From: Dehalococcoidia bacterium
GTDB taxonomy: Bacteria > Chloroflexota > Dehalococcoidia > Lucifugimonadales > Lucifugimonadaceae
Reading direction: 5' to 3'
Length of the DNA stretch: 64,000 nt
NCBI GenBank assembly: GCA_022824185.1
Contig: JAJEAU010000022.1
Location: forward strand, 62,001-126,000
Shown: positions 1 to 9,510 of the stretch, piece by piece
Layout: each line of letters starts with the position of its first letter
Numbering within the stretch: position 1 is the stretch's first letter
Position numbers and translations under genes: made by a program
The notes under the pieces: model-generated
Told to the model about the DNA's origin: nothing
What the model saw: only the letters and a program-made list of their open reading frames with translations
The model's database searches: none

Positions 1-121
1 CGCCAAGCAATTGGACCTGCCGCTCGCCGGTTTCATTCAACGGCGGATCCATCCATCCCTGCGACCTACGCTCGGCATTCCAAGCGGTCTCGCCATGTCG
101 GATCATCACTATCCTGCTCAT
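1..121 (-). CDS. Histidine phosphatase family protein (phosphoglycerate mutase-like), N-terminus only
   Basis: The minus strand from 121 encodes about 40 residues and runs off the left edge. The start reads MSRIVMIRHGETAWNAE, the hallmark RHG motif (residues 8-10) of the histidine phosphatase superfamily, whose His takes the phosphate. A conserved Asn-Glu-Thr-Gly stretch follows where the family has LTxxG. The ATG lies 6 bp after the mobA stop, so the two genes are probably cotranscribed. The substrate cannot be told from the fragment; cofactor mutases, alpha-ribazole phosphatases and broad phosphatases all begin this way. Confidence 0.85.
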   Translation of the reverse strand, partial: MSRIVMIRHGETAWNAERRSQGWMDPPLNETGERQVQLLG

Positions 122-127
122 TTGATT

Positions 128-850
128 TCAGATTCCTCCGCGTTTCAAGTCGGGGCGCACTCGATGGTAGTTTCTGATGTCGATGATCTGACGGGCAACG
201 CCAAGATCGTCGAGGGTGTCGACGTCGAAGAGACTCAACAGCCTCGGGTCGACCCGCTCCGCCTCGTCCTCCGTCATGATCTCCACCGGGTATATTCCGG
301 CAGCCATCACACGACGCATCAAGGCAGTAGGCGAGGTCATGCCGGCGTTTAAAGCATCAGCGGTCAACGGTTGCCAACTCGCAACCGGGTAGACGGCGTG
401 CAACGGATTGATCCATTCGCCATGCCTGATGAATACCGCGGCATCCAAACCCTCCCCGCCGTGCCGGGCGATGCGCGTCATCTCGATGATCAACCCCCGC
501 GATAGAAACGGGTAGTCCGCACCGATCACGAAGGCCAATGGAGTCGTCGCTGCGGCCAATCCCGCCGAGATTGCAGACAAAGGTCCCGCATGGTTCTCGA
601 CGTCTGTGACGACATGCATCCCCAAAGCGATGCCCAAGTCAGGGACGTCGTCGGACTGACCAGGTCGAACCACCAAGATCTCCTCGGCGCACAACGACTT
701 CAAGGTGTCGGCCACTCTTGCGAGGAGCAACTTCCCACCCAACGCGATCAAGGGTTTGGGCGTCGCCATTCCCAACCGCTCGGAGCGTCCGCCAGCCAAT
801 ACGATGGCCGTCAAATCGCCCGGGTTGAACATCGCCCGGTTAGTCATCAT
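128..850 (-). CDS. mobA: Molybdenum cofactor guanylyltransferase (MobA-like NTP transferase)
   Basis: A 240-residue nucleotidyltransferase. Residues 18-27 read LAGGRSERLG with Lys32 behind it, the NTP-binding signature of MobA-type enzymes. GADYPF in the middle matches the GxDxPF metal site. MobA transfers GMP from GTP to molybdopterin in the cytoplasm to make the guanine dinucleotide form of Moco. ATG codons at residues 1, 2 and 7 are all possible starts. Its stop lies 6 bp before the histidine phosphatase gene on the same strand. The family also includes MocA cytidylyltransferases and other small nucleotidyltransferases, so the exact substrate is inferred. Confidence 0.8.
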   Translation of the reverse strand: MMTNRAMFNPGDLTAIVLAGGRSERLGMATPKPLIALGGKLLLARVADTLKSLCAEEILVVRPGQSDDVPDLGIALGMHVVTDVENHAGPLSAISAGLAAATTPLAFVIGADYPFLSRGLIIEMTRIARHGGEGLDAAVFIRHGEWINPLHAVYPVASWQPLTADALNAGMTSPTALMRRVMAAGIYPVEIMTEDEAERVDPRLLSLFDVDTLDDLGVARQIIDIRNYHRVRPDLKRGGI

Positions 851-889
851 CCGGCCATGTATCGCCGGGGCATCTCTGGGATGAACCCA

Positions 890-2179
890 TCAGAGCACCA
901 GCTCCACGTCACCGTGAAACTTCGACCAGGCAAACCAGAATGCCAACCTGCTGTCGAGCACCTTCAACCGGGTCCCCGCCAACTCGCCTTCGACACACTC
1001 GCCCTTGACCGCATGCCACAGGCTTCCCGTCTGCTCGTCACGCAACATCCAAGGCTCGTATTCCGAATGCGGGACGGCGTCGTCGCCGACCTCGTCTTTT
1101 TGGCCGCGCTCGACGACGCGATTGGGACGGAATGAATTTTTGGACTCCCCGGCGAACGTCAATTCGCGCCCATCGACCTGACGTTCGAACGCGACGTACG
1201 ATGCCGACGAGCGCTCGTTTAAGAGCAACGCTTTGGTCCCGCCGACCTGGTCGTTCAGGAGTGGTTCGCTCTGCATCATGTGCGCCGAGAAGGCGCGCGT
1301 TACGGTTGGGTCGTGAGGGTCGTCGACGGCGAGGACGACATCTTTGTCTGGGAGGCGCTTGTCACGGGTAGGCTGGGTGAAGAGACCTGCACGCGTTGAA
1401 GCGTAGTAGTTTTCGAACACGTCGATGTCCGGCGTCTCCTCGGGCGACAACATCTCGGAAGACGGCCACGCATCCGACCACGCGCTCCACGTCGTGTTCA
1501 TGCAAGGCAGCCTCCGCAGTTGGTGACCCGCGTCGGGACCCATGATCGCCTCGCCGGTGAACTGGAGATAAAGGCTCCCGTTCTCCGATTCGAGCAAGGG
1601 GCTGTTCAAGACCATCTGGTCGGTTGGTGCCAGGGTGAACGGTTTGCCGTCTGGACCCTCGCTCACGTAGACACGGGCGGCATAGGTTATCGGCGACCAG
1701 GTGACCGAGACTGGAAGGTCTCCGAACTCTTCGTTGGCCACTTCTCGCAAGCCCATCGCCGACAGCGGGTAGGCAACGGCATCGCCCTCGATTACGAGAC
1801 CGATGACGCGATCGTCGCCGCCGATGGCGCTGTCTGCCTCCTCGGCGCTCAGGTACGTCACCTCGTCCCAGGTTTTGAACCGCACGCCTCCCTGAATACT
1901 CCTGATCTTTTCAGGGTACGGCCGGCTTTCACCGGGCAGCAATAATGTGACGCGTCGAGCGAAGTAACCAGAACGAAACAGGAAGTAGAGCCCGAACGCG
2001 GCCAGCCAACACGACCACAGGATCGCCCAAATTGGTCCGTATACCTGGACGACCGCGGGGTAGATCACCAGCGCCGTGCCAAAGAAGATGACCGCCGCTC
2101 GAACCTTGGGCTCCAACCTGACGAGGCGCAGGTTGATCGGGTTGATCACATTTTTGAACAGGCTAAACAATGCAGACAC
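890..2179 (-). CDS. DUF3179 domain protein with N-terminal membrane anchor
   Basis: A 429-residue protein starting with GTG. Two hydrophobic segments at about 27-47 and 50-68 anchor it to the membrane. The remainder, from about 110, matches DUF3179, with the repeated pattern of VIGLVIEGDAVAYPL, a VSVTWSP segment and a TTWSAW segment. Most DUF3179 proteins carry a Cys pair at the position that here reads SPITY, so the usual CPxC is absent. The biochemical role of DUF3179 is not established. The gene is divergent from the RraA-like gene and 39 bp ahead of mobA. Confidence 0.75.
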   Translation of the reverse strand: MSALFSLFKNVINPINLRLVRLEPKVRAAVIFFGTALVIYPAVVQVYGPIWAILWSCWLAAFGLYFLFRSGYFARRVTLLLPGESRPYPEKIRSIQGGVRFKTWDEVTYLSAEEADSAIGGDDRVIGLVIEGDAVAYPLSAMGLREVANEEFGDLPVSVTWSPITYAARVYVSEGPDGKPFTLAPTDQMVLNSPLLESENGSLYLQFTGEAIMGPDAGHQLRRLPCMNTTWSAWSDAWPSSEMLSPEETPDIDVFENYYASTRAGLFTQPTRDKRLPDKDVVLAVDDPHDPTVTRAFSAHMMQSEPLLNDQVGGTKALLLNERSSASYVAFERQVDGRELTFAGESKNSFRPNRVVERGQKDEVGDDAVPHSEYEPWMLRDEQTGSLWHAVKGECVEGELAGTRLKVLDSRLAFWFAWSKFHGDVELVL

Positions 2180-2278
2180 GGCAGGGCTACTCGCTTGAGA
2201 TTGGGGGCTAACAAGATTCTAGTCGGATATACTCACATACCGATTTCCGACCATCCGAAGCCCTCAGGATTCAACCCC

Positions 2279-3022
2279 ATGGCCGAACCAATGGCAACCG
2301 TCCAAGATGAACTGCTCGAACGTTTTCGCAACGTGTCGAATGCGACCGTCCTCGGTCAACTCCTGCGCCGAGGGTATGACAAGGTCTACATGCTCGGCGT
2401 CGAATCGTTGGCCAAGGGTCGACGTCTCTGCGGCAGGGCAGTCACCTTGCAATATCTGCCGTCGCGTCCCGATCTCGCCGAGATCATAGCGACGGGCGAG
2501 CACGGGGAGGGTTTCAATGAGACGCCTCGCTGGCAAGCTCTGGAGACTCTCAAGAAGGGTGATGTGTTGGTCGCCGATGCGATGGGGCTTGGCAAGACCT
2601 CGACTGGCGGCGATGTGGTGTTCTCGAGAATCCTCACGCAAGACGCCGAGGGATTGGTGACGGACGGTGGCGTCCGCGATGGGCACAAGGTGGTTCGATA
2701 CGGTTATCCCGTTTTTGCCGGTGGCAGCACTCCGACCGTGGGGGAACCGAACATCCTGCCGTACCAAGTTAACGAGCCGATCCAATGCGGCGGCGTTCTG
2801 GTTTGGCCAGGAGACATCATCCTAGGCGACGACGATGGAATCGTGGTTCTGCCGTCTCACCTCGCTGCCGAAATAATCGACGAATGCGAACGCCACGACG
2901 AGGTCGAGCAGGCCGTGATCGAATACACCCAACGGGAGCGCGTGTCGCCCAAACACTTCTACCCGTTCAACGCCGAGACGGAACGCATCTATCAGGAATG
3001 GAAGTCTCGACAGGCCGACTAA
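2279..3022 (+). CDS. RraA-like protein / putative 4-hydroxy-4-methyl-2-oxoglutarate aldolase family
   Basis: A 247-residue protein from the ATG at 2279; the frame stays open to 2195, but that extension lacks family similarity. GLVTDGGVRD in the middle is the RraA/HMG-aldolase signature, whose Arg-Asp pair handles the substrate and activates water. A GGD segment precedes it, as in the family. Members are either metal-dependent aldolases/decarboxylases of dicarboxylic keto acids or RNase E inhibitors; a Chloroflexota-type catabolic context favours an enzyme. The cyclophilin-like gene follows 19 bp downstream and is probably cotranscribed. The C-terminal stretch after about residue 200 is longer than in minimal RraA. 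Confidence 0.75.
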   Translation: MAEPMATVQDELLERFRNVSNATVLGQLLRRGYDKVYMLGVESLAKGRRLCGRAVTLQYLPSRPDLAEIIATGEHGEGFNETPRWQALETLKKGDVLVADAMGLGKTSTGGDVVFSRILTQDAEGLVTDGGVRDGHKVVRYGYPVFAGGSTPTVGEPNILPYQVNEPIQCGGVLVWPGDIILGDDDGIVVLPSHLAAEIIDECERHDEVEQAVIEYTQRERVSPKHFYPFNAETERIYQEWKSRQAD

Positions 3023-3041
3023 TCATCTGGACACACTGAGC

Positions 3042-3413
3042 ATGAATCGAATACAGATCACATCCGGCGATGTTTCGCTGACGGCGACGCTGAACGACTC
3101 TCCCACCGCGTCGCAGATTTGGGAAGCTCTCCCAATCGTCGGGCGCGTGCAGACGTGGGGCGACGAGATCTACTTCCCGATCCCTGTATCCGCGGACACA
3201 GATGATACGGCCGAAGAGGTGGTTGACAAAGGTGCTGTGGCGTATTGGCCGCCAGGTAACGCCCTCTGCCTTTTCTGGGGGCCGACTCCTGCCAGCCGAG
3301 GAGATGAGATTAGACCTGCCAGCGCGGTCAACGTCTGCGGAATGATCGAAGGCGATCCAACGCAACTCGCTGATGCGCCCAACGGCGGCGAGATTCGCAT
3401 CGAACGAGCGTAA
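3042..3413 (+). CDS. Cyclophilin-like fold protein (Cyclophil_like family)
   Basis: A 123-residue protein. It begins with a short strand, an ALPIVGRVQTWGDEIYFPIP core, and a GAVAYWPPGNALCLFWGPTP segment, the recognisable pattern of the small cyclophilin-like (TM1367/DUF369) proteins. These share the cyclophilin barrel, but peptidyl-prolyl isomerase activity is not established for them. It sits 19 bp behind the RraA-like gene, suggesting a two-gene unit. It ends 5 bp before the convergent FtsX permease. Confidence 0.7.
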   Translation: MNRIQITSGDVSLTATLNDSPTASQIWEALPIVGRVQTWGDEIYFPIPVSADTDDTAEEVVDKGAVAYWPPGNALCLFWGPTPASRGDEIRPASAVNVCGMIEGDPTQLADAPNGGEIRIERA

Positions 3414-3418
3414 CCAGT

Positions 3419-6400
3419 CTATTCGTACCGCAGCGCCTCGGCAGGATAAACCTTCGAAGCCTGACGGGCCGGCACGTAGGTCGTGATCAGCGCCGCGATC
3501 ACGGTTATCGCGACTACCACGAGAATCGAGCCCCAAGGGATGTCGAACGTCAAGCCTTGGTTGCTACCCGCGAGGTCATCGAGGAACGACCACGAAATCA
3601 GCGCGCCAAGCCCCATCCCCAAGCCGGTCCCGATCACCGTGATGAAGATCGATTCCATGATGAACTGAATCCGGATCATTCGAGCACGGTATCCGATGCA
3701 TCGCATTATCGCGATCTGCATCCGACGTTCATTGACGGCTCGTAGCGAGAGCACGCCGAGTGCAGCCACTCCAACGACGAGGCCGAGACCCATGAAGCCT
3801 TGGAACAATAAGCTGAACTGCTCGTTCTGGGCGACCGCGGTGCTAAGCTCGTCTTCCGTACCGACAGCCAACATGCTGTTGTCCAAGAACACAGTTTGAA
3901 GGACTGAAGCCACTCTCGTAGGATCAACGCCTTCAGCAAGATTTATACGGTAAATGGTGAACGGCACAGGTTCGTCGGATAGTTCGGCGAAAACCCGATG
4001 ATCCGTGTAAATGCCTTGGAAACCGGGCGCGGGACCGCCATCCCCTCCGCCCTCGATGCTTTCAGCGATGTCGTCGATCACCGCGATCACGGTACGCTTC
4101 GCAGTCCTCGACGAATCCCCATCGGCACCACTAACGATTTCGATCTCTTTTGCTTGGAATTCGTAACCGTTGTCGCCAAAGTCAACGTCTTCCAGCTTCA
4201 TCAATGCTTCGTTAGCATCCGGGCCGAAGTCGGGTATATCTACCGCATGTTCGCTGGAGATCACGACTAAATTTGGATCTTCAGCCAACGCGTTCCAAAC
4301 TGCTTGAGCTCGTTCTCCTTCGTCGGATAGATCGGTGTTGTCTGGCAAATAACTGGGATCGGCCGCCGTTATTTTCAATTTGGTCGAACGGAAATACTCG
4401 GGTTCCGTTCCGCGCACCTGCAAATCCAAGAAGCGAGCCTCGACACCGTCCACTTGCCGCGCCGCCAATTCGATATATGACTGCCCGGCGATTAGATCGA
4501 AATCGCTCAGATTCAAGTCCGGTGACGCATCGATGTCCGCCTCAATGTCATCAATCGGAAGATCGTCGTCGATGTTTGCTCGCACGTCGAAACCGCCGGT
4601 GACGTTCTCAGGGGTCTGCAACAACCCGCTGAAACTCTGGTTCAGTATCGAGAACGACATCAAGACGAAGATCACCAGCGCGAACATCGAAACGGTCAAA
4701 CCCGTTCGGAACCTGTTGGCGACCGCGTAGGCGACAGCTGGTTTCATAATCGGCCGCACTATAGTGAACCGTCCAAGCGTCGCCTGCAACCCACGAACGA
4801 TAACGTCGGAGTTGTACATGATGATCCACACGGACGATGCGACCATGAAGAAACCAGCGAATATGAACATCTCCACGTTGGCGTCTAGGTCTTCGGTGAC
4901 GGCCCTTGTGTACCTTTGCGGCAACGCCCACATTACGAGGATCAATACTCCAGCGACGGTGTAGGTGATCCTTGTTGCAACCGCTTCGCGGATTCGAACC
5001 CGAACCATGATCGCAAGCGCCAGCATGGAGAAGCCGTAGATTGCCACACTCGCACCAATGTAAGCCTGCCAAGCGCTCTCGTTCAAAAATCCAACTGCAG
5101 CAAGCAAGATGCCGATAATCGCGTAGGGCCAACCCTGTTTGAAGTACGGCGCAAATATGCGGAAGAATGCCGAGAGCAATCCGATCACCCAACCGACGAT
5201 CAGTAGCGTGAAGACCAGTTTCAAAATCGCAACGCCAACGTCCTCGTGCCGTCGGATCGCACTGACTAAGCCTATAACCACATACACCGGACCGAATACC
5301 CAAAACACGAACTCGAGTAGCCGTCGAAGTAGCGGCTTCGTCGTGGAGGCTGCGAACTCCTCTGGAAGATTGCGGATCGCGACTACGATATTTAGCTTGC
5401 TGACTCGGTAGGCAGAAAATATCACGGTAACGAGTGTCAAGATCAAACCGATCGAGAAGGCAACCAGAATCGAGTAGGCAGTGACGGTGAAGTTGATCGA
5501 AAAGGTCGGATCATCAGCCGTGCCAAACGCGTTAGCCATCACCACGACCAGAGCTCGACTGACGACGATGCCGATCACCGTTCCCACCGCGGCCGCGCCG
5601 ATCGCGTAAGCAAGACCCTCGAACGTGAACATCTGCACTAGGTGCCCGCGCTTGGTACCAACGGCGCGTGCGATCCCCATCTCCTGTTGCCGCTCGGAGG
5701 CGAGAAGCACGAAAATCAGGAATATCAGCAGCAGTCCAACGATCACCGAGAACGATCCGAAGAAAGTGAAGAAGGTGAAGAAAAGATTTCCGACTTGCTC
5801 TGCGATGCCTGTCAGGAGTACCTTGTAATCCGAGACGGACAATCGCTCAATTTGCCCGATGGCAAATGCCAGTTGAGGCAACGCTTCTGATGCCACGCCC
5901 AGATCGGCTTCGCCCAAGATCCCGAAGAAGAGACCCAAGAATGCGTCGCGTGCGAGTAGAACTCGGAATCTCTCAGTCGGCTCGTCGCGCTCAAGTTCAT
6001 CAATGAACTCGTTGAGGTCCTCTTCTTGCCCAGAGCTGAGTTCATTGGTTCCGCTCTTCTCGTCGACGTACTTGCGAATCTCAGAGACGATGGTGTCTCT
6101 GAACGGCTTCATTCCAGCATGAAGCTCAGCAGCCAGTTCGGCGTCGGTGAATTGCAACGACAGATCCTCAACGATGTCGTCCGATCCGGTCTCGAGGTCA
6201 TAGTTGTCGAGATCCAAAGAGATTTCAACCAACTCCGCGGTACCCGATTCGTATTCATAGATCCGGTCGAACGATGAAAGCGGCAACATGACACGCATGT
6301 CGTTAGCTGCCAACCCGCCCTTTTGCATTACGGCTCGAAGACGGAAGTCTTGTCGTCCTGACGGCGTGACAATTGTCAAAACGTCGCCGGGCTGCGCCGC

Positions 6401-7039
6401 CAACTCGCGGCCCAAGTTTTCGTTGATCAGAACTTCGTCTGCAGTCAGCGATCTCAAATCAATGTCATTGCCTTCAACCGAAGGCTTGAGTTCGAACGGC
6501 GATAACCTGCTGTCAGCCCCCGCTCCGCCTTGGGACTGCGGTTTGAAGTCCCCTAATGCTCCGTTTACGTCATAGCCACGTACGGTAGCCCGAGCTTCTG
6601 TCAGGCGGGTGCGTTGATTGAGAACTGGAGCGGTTTCGGTGCTGATCGGCATGATGCCGTCAACGCGTGGATCGGAATACAGCTTGACGGCAATCTCTTC
6701 AATCTCTTCCGCCGTGATCTTTGGATCGTCCAACACCCCAAATGCCGGTTTGCTGATCCTGATATCCGTGTCACCGATGCCTTCCAAGACCGCGTTTCTG
6801 ATGCTCCCTGTGATCGTGTCACCTATCGCCAAAGACGCAGCGACGATAGTGGAAGATAGCATCAGCCCGACGATGATGAGGATGCTTTGCGTTCGCCGGC
6901 GCGGGATATTGCGCAATGAAAGTTTGATGAGGAATCGATTTCGGATGGCGATTAAGGCGATCGCCAATATCAAAATCAACAGCGTCGCCGTCAACCCCGC
7001 GGCGAGGTACTGCATTTTCAGACCGAACAGTGTTTCCAT
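3419..7039 (-). CDS. Large FtsX/MacB-type ABC transporter permease
   Basis: A 1206-residue membrane protein. Two N-terminal membrane helices (about 9-32 and 49-72) precede an RNIPRRRTQS segment typical of FtsX-family permeases, then a large extracytoplasmic region. A first FtsX domain follows at about 410-530 with ERQQEMGIARAVG, then several further helices. A second extracytoplasmic region leads to a C-terminal FtsX domain from about residue 1075 with NERRMQIAIMRCIGY. This is the two-FtsX-domain layout of LolCE/MacB-like and lipoprotein-handling permeases. The ATPase gene lies 58 bp upstream on the same strand, so they form one transporter. The cargo is unknown. Confidence 0.85.
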   Translation of the reverse strand: METLFGLKMQYLAAGLTATLLILILAIALIAIRNRFLIKLSLRNIPRRRTQSILIIVGLMLSSTIVAASLAIGDTITGSIRNAVLEGIGDTDIRISKPAFGVLDDPKITAEEIEEIAVKLYSDPRVDGIMPISTETAPVLNQRTRLTEARATVRGYDVNGALGDFKPQSQGGAGADSRLSPFELKPSVEGNDIDLRSLTADEVLINENLGRELAAQPGDVLTIVTPSGRQDFRLRAVMQKGGLAANDMRVMLPLSSFDRIYEYESGTAELVEISLDLDNYDLETGSDDIVEDLSLQFTDAELAAELHAGMKPFRDTIVSEIRKYVDEKSGTNELSSGQEEDLNEFIDELERDEPTERFRVLLARDAFLGLFFGILGEADLGVASEALPQLAFAIGQIERLSVSDYKVLLTGIAEQVGNLFFTFFTFFGSFSVIVGLLLIFLIFVLLASERQQEMGIARAVGTKRGHLVQMFTFEGLAYAIGAAAVGTVIGIVVSRALVVVMANAFGTADDPTFSINFTVTAYSILVAFSIGLILTLVTVIFSAYRVSKLNIVVAIRNLPEEFAASTTKPLLRRLLEFVFWVFGPVYVVIGLVSAIRRHEDVGVAILKLVFTLLIVGWVIGLLSAFFRIFAPYFKQGWPYAIIGILLAAVGFLNESAWQAYIGASVAIYGFSMLALAIMVRVRIREAVATRITYTVAGVLILVMWALPQRYTRAVTEDLDANVEMFIFAGFFMVASSVWIIMYNSDVIVRGLQATLGRFTIVRPIMKPAVAYAVANRFRTGLTVSMFALVIFVLMSFSILNQSFSGLLQTPENVTGGFDVRANIDDDLPIDDIEADIDASPDLNLSDFDLIAGQSYIELAARQVDGVEARFLDLQVRGTEPEYFRSTKLKITAADPSYLPDNTDLSDEGERAQAVWNALAEDPNLVVISSEHAVDIPDFGPDANEALMKLEDVDFGDNGYEFQAKEIEIVSGADGDSSRTAKRTVIAVIDDIAESIEGGGDGGPAPGFQGIYTDHRVFAELSDEPVPFTIYRINLAEGVDPTRVASVLQTVFLDNSMLAVGTEDELSTAVAQNEQFSLLFQGFMGLGLVVGVAALGVLSLRAVNERRMQIAIMRCIGYRARMIRIQFIMESIFITVIGTGLGMGLGALISWSFLDDLAGSNQGLTFDIPWGSILVVVAITVIAALITTYVPARQASKVYPAEALRYE

Positions 7040-7097
7040 CGATTGACCTAGTTCGTTTCGAGATTAGCCGCTGGGTGCGCCACGTTTACCTAATGGT

Positions 7098-7832
7098 TTA
7101 GGCGGCTGCACGATTTGGAAGGTCGGATTGACGGATTTGATCCGCCTTTCCGTCATCTGTGATCTTGCCGTCAAACATTCGGATCGTGCGGTCGGTGAGC
7201 ATGCCCACATGCTGGGAGTGCGTGACGATGACGAAGGTCTGCTTTTCCTCGAGGTTCAGCCTTCGAAGGAGTTCCATGATTTCGTCTTCGTTCGAGGAAT
7301 CCAAGTTTCCTGTGGGTTCGTCCGCCCAAACTAGCGCGGGATCGTTAGCCAAGGCCCGGGCGATGGTGACGCGCTGCTGCTGTCCGCCTGAGAGTTCGGA
7401 GGGCGTGTGGTCGGCTCGGTCGGCCAAGCCCACCATCTCCAACTTCTCCATCGCTTTCTTCGATGCTTTTGCCTGTCTAACGCCGGTCAACACGAGGGGG
7501 AGTTCGACGTTTTCCTGAGCGGTCAAAACGGGCAAGAGGTTGTAGGACTGGAAAATGAAGCCCATCATCTTGGCTCGATATTCGCTGAGGTCGTCGTCCG
7601 ACATTTCGGCGATGACGTTTCCGGCGACGGTGATGTCTCCGGTTTCTACCGTGTCAAGCCCGGACAGGCAGTTTAGGAGGGTGGTTTTGCCGGAACCACT
7701 GGGTCCCATTACGGAAACCATTTCGCCCTTGTCAACGCTCAGGTCCACGCCGTCCAGAGCCCTGACTTCGACGTCTCGGGTTCGATAGACCTTCCTGACG
7801 TCGTGGGCTTCGATGATTGGTTGCGATTCCAA
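7098..7832 (-). CDS. ABC transporter ATP-binding protein (LolD/MacB-type)
   Basis: A 244-residue ATPase. Walker A is GPSGSGKTT at 43-51, the Q-loop is at FQSYNLLP near 95, the signature LSGGQQQR is at 147-154, and Walker B runs into DEPTGNLDS near 171. The GNLDS segment and short length are typical of the MacB/LolD/FtsE subfamily that drives FtsX-type permeases. It is the first gene of a two-gene unit with the 1206-residue permease. It powers conformational change of that permease rather than classical substrate pumping, by family analogy. Confidence 0.9.
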   Translation of the reverse strand: MESQPIIEAHDVRKVYRTRDVEVRALDGVDLSVDKGEMVSVMGPSGSGKTTLLNCLSGLDTVETGDITVAGNVIAEMSDDDLSEYRAKMMGFIFQSYNLLPVLTAQENVELPLVLTGVRQAKASKKAMEKLEMVGLADRADHTPSELSGGQQQRVTIARALANDPALVWADEPTGNLDSSNEDEIMELLRRLNLEEKQTFVIVTHSQHVGMLTDRTIRMFDGKITDDGKADQIRQSDLPNRAAA

Positions 7833-8048
7833 GACGTGGCTCCTTGAGGGCGCTCCGAATGCGTAGTTCGAGGTGGAGACGGGGTTGTCCCTAGACCCAA
7901 TACGGTGAGGGACATCGGTCGGATTTATGGGGTTTGAACGGCGGAAAGGGGTTCAATCCAAGAATAGATTACGTTCGGCGACGCGGGCCACGAAATCGGA
8001 TCGTGCAGACGGCGCTATTAGATTGATCAAGATTGCGGCGTGGTCGTG

Positions 8049-8813
8049 TCAGGGTTTCAGTGCTCGGCAGGTGAATACGGGCCAGTGGAAGCTGAAGTCG
8101 TTGTCGTCGAGGTTTGCGATCCCGTATTCGTTTTTCACCGGGGCGGAAGAGATTGAGAAATCTCGATGGAGTTGATCGATGGTGGGTTTTGGTGTGCCGG
8201 ATCGCTCCACCCAGTTCCAAAAGGTCATGTTGACTTCGGTTGGTTGCTCGTGGGTGATATGGAAGCCGGCTTCGGTGACCAAGTTGCGCCATTGCGTCGG
8301 GTTTGGCGCGTAGACGTGGGATGGATCGCGGAGGGCTTCGGCGCGCTGATGCCAAACGGCGAGTTCGGGGGACTCGGAAGTTGTGGTGTCGCAGAGGAGG
8401 AATGTGCCGTTCGGCTTGAGGGCGCGGTGGACTTCTGAGAGGAATCGGGGGATGTCAGGGAAGTGGTGCGGCGCTGTGCGGCATGTGATGATGTCGAACG
8501 AGGCGTCGGGGTATGGGATGTTCTGTGCGTCGATGGTTTCGAAGCGGACGTTGGTGACGTTCCGTTCGGCGGCGATTTTTCGTGCTTGTTTCAACATGCC
8601 TTCGGCGATGTCGGAGGCGATTACGGATTGGCAATATCGGGCGATGGCGAATGCAGTGAAGCCGGGGCCGGTTGCGATGTCGAGGCCGAGGGTGTATCGG
8701 TCGAGGGCAGCGAAGTCGGCGAGGATGCTGAGGCTCTCGCCCGTGGAGTGGGGGACGCTTGTAGCGTATTGGTTCGCTTGGCGGTTGAATTGCTCTTTGG
8801 AATCGGTGGTCAT
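8049..8813 (-). CDS. Class I SAM-dependent methyltransferase (UbiE/Methyltransf_11 type)
   Basis: A 254-residue protein from the ATG at 8813. The SAM-binding loop is LGLDIATGPG at about 42-51, followed by an acidic residue at the end of strand 2 and a DASFDIITCRTAPHHFPD segment like the post-motif of Methyltransf_11 enzymes. The frame is open further upstream, but this ATG overlaps the dienelactone hydrolase stop as ATGA, which is strong support for the start and for translational coupling. The methyl acceptor is unknown. Confidence 0.85.
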   Translation of the reverse strand: MTTDSKEQFNRQANQYATSVPHSTGESLSILADFAALDRYTLGLDIATGPGFTAFAIARYCQSVIASDIAEGMLKQARKIAAERNVTNVRFETIDAQNIPYPDASFDIITCRTAPHHFPDIPRFLSEVHRALKPNGTFLLCDTTTSESPELAVWHQRAEALRDPSHVYAPNPTQWRNLVTEAGFHITHEQPTEVNMTFWNWVERSGTPKPTIDQLHRDFSISSAPVKNEYGIANLDDNDFSFHWPVFTCRALKP

Positions 8814-9481
8814 GAAAGGTGATTCATCATGAATTGGACGGTGCGATCCATGGAAGTGGTGGCGGCGGCTTCGTCGTAAACCTCGGGTCGGTCGTCGTTG
8901 CAAAAGGCGTGTTCGGTGCCTTCGTAGATGAAGAACTGGTTTCGGATTCCGGCGGCGGTGAGGCCGGCTTCGAGATCGGGGACTGCTGCGGTGGCGTCGT
9001 CGTTTTCGGCGAAGTGGCCTAGAACAGGGCAGGCGATTGTCGACGGGTCGGGAAGGCCGGTCGGAAGGACTCCGTAGAAGGGTGCCGCGGCGTCGATTGC
9101 GCCTTTGGATGCGAGGAGGAGGGACATGCCTCCGCCCATGCAGTATCCGAGGCATCCGACTTTTCCTGAGGAGTTTGCTTCGTGGGAGCGGAGGTAGTTG
9201 GCGGCACCGATGAGGGCTTTGGAGGCCTGTGGGATTTCGAGCTGGTGCATGAGGGTCATGGCGTGTTCGGGTTCGGTTGTCGACTCGCCGTGGTAGAGAT
9301 CAGGGGCGAGGGTGACGAAGCCACGAGCGGCGTATCTGTCGGCCATGTTTTTGATGTGCTGGACGAGGCCCCACCACTCTTGGATGACGAGAAGCCCGGG
9401 TCCGGAGCCGGATGGTGGAAGGGAGAGGTAGCCTTTGGTCTCGGATCCGTTGACTGGGAAGGTGATCATTTTGCCGGTCAT
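8810..9481 (-). CDS. Dienelactone hydrolase family protein
   Basis: A 223-residue alpha/beta hydrolase. GYCMGGGMS places the nucleophile Cys at 114 in the DLH-type G-x-C-x-G-G elbow; QEWWG at 35-39 carries the conserved Glu; the Asp is in AENDD and the His in GTEHAFC near 196. All catalytic residues of dienelactone hydrolases are therefore present. In the family these enzymes open lactones in aromatic ring degradation, but many members act on other esters. It lies 29 bp after the JAMM gene and overlaps the methyltransferase start by 4 bp. Confidence 0.88.
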   Translation of the reverse strand: MTGKMITFPVNGSETKGYLSLPPSGSGPGLLVIQEWWGLVQHIKNMADRYAARGFVTLAPDLYHGESTTEPEHAMTLMHQLEIPQASKALIGAANYLRSHEANSSGKVGCLGYCMGGGMSLLLASKGAIDAAAPFYGVLPTGLPDPSTIACPVLGHFAENDDATAAVPDLEAGLTAAGIRNQFFIYEGTEHAFCNDDRPEVYDEAAATTSMDRTVQFMMNHLS

Positions 9482-9510
9482 TTGGCGTTGCCTTTTTGCT
9501 CTGGGTGGGT

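Noticed and set aside
7969-8355. Arg- and Pro-rich minus-strand reading frames over the methyltransferase gene
   Set aside because: They are composition artefacts of GC-rich coding DNA read out of frame, with no family motifs and no ribosome sites.
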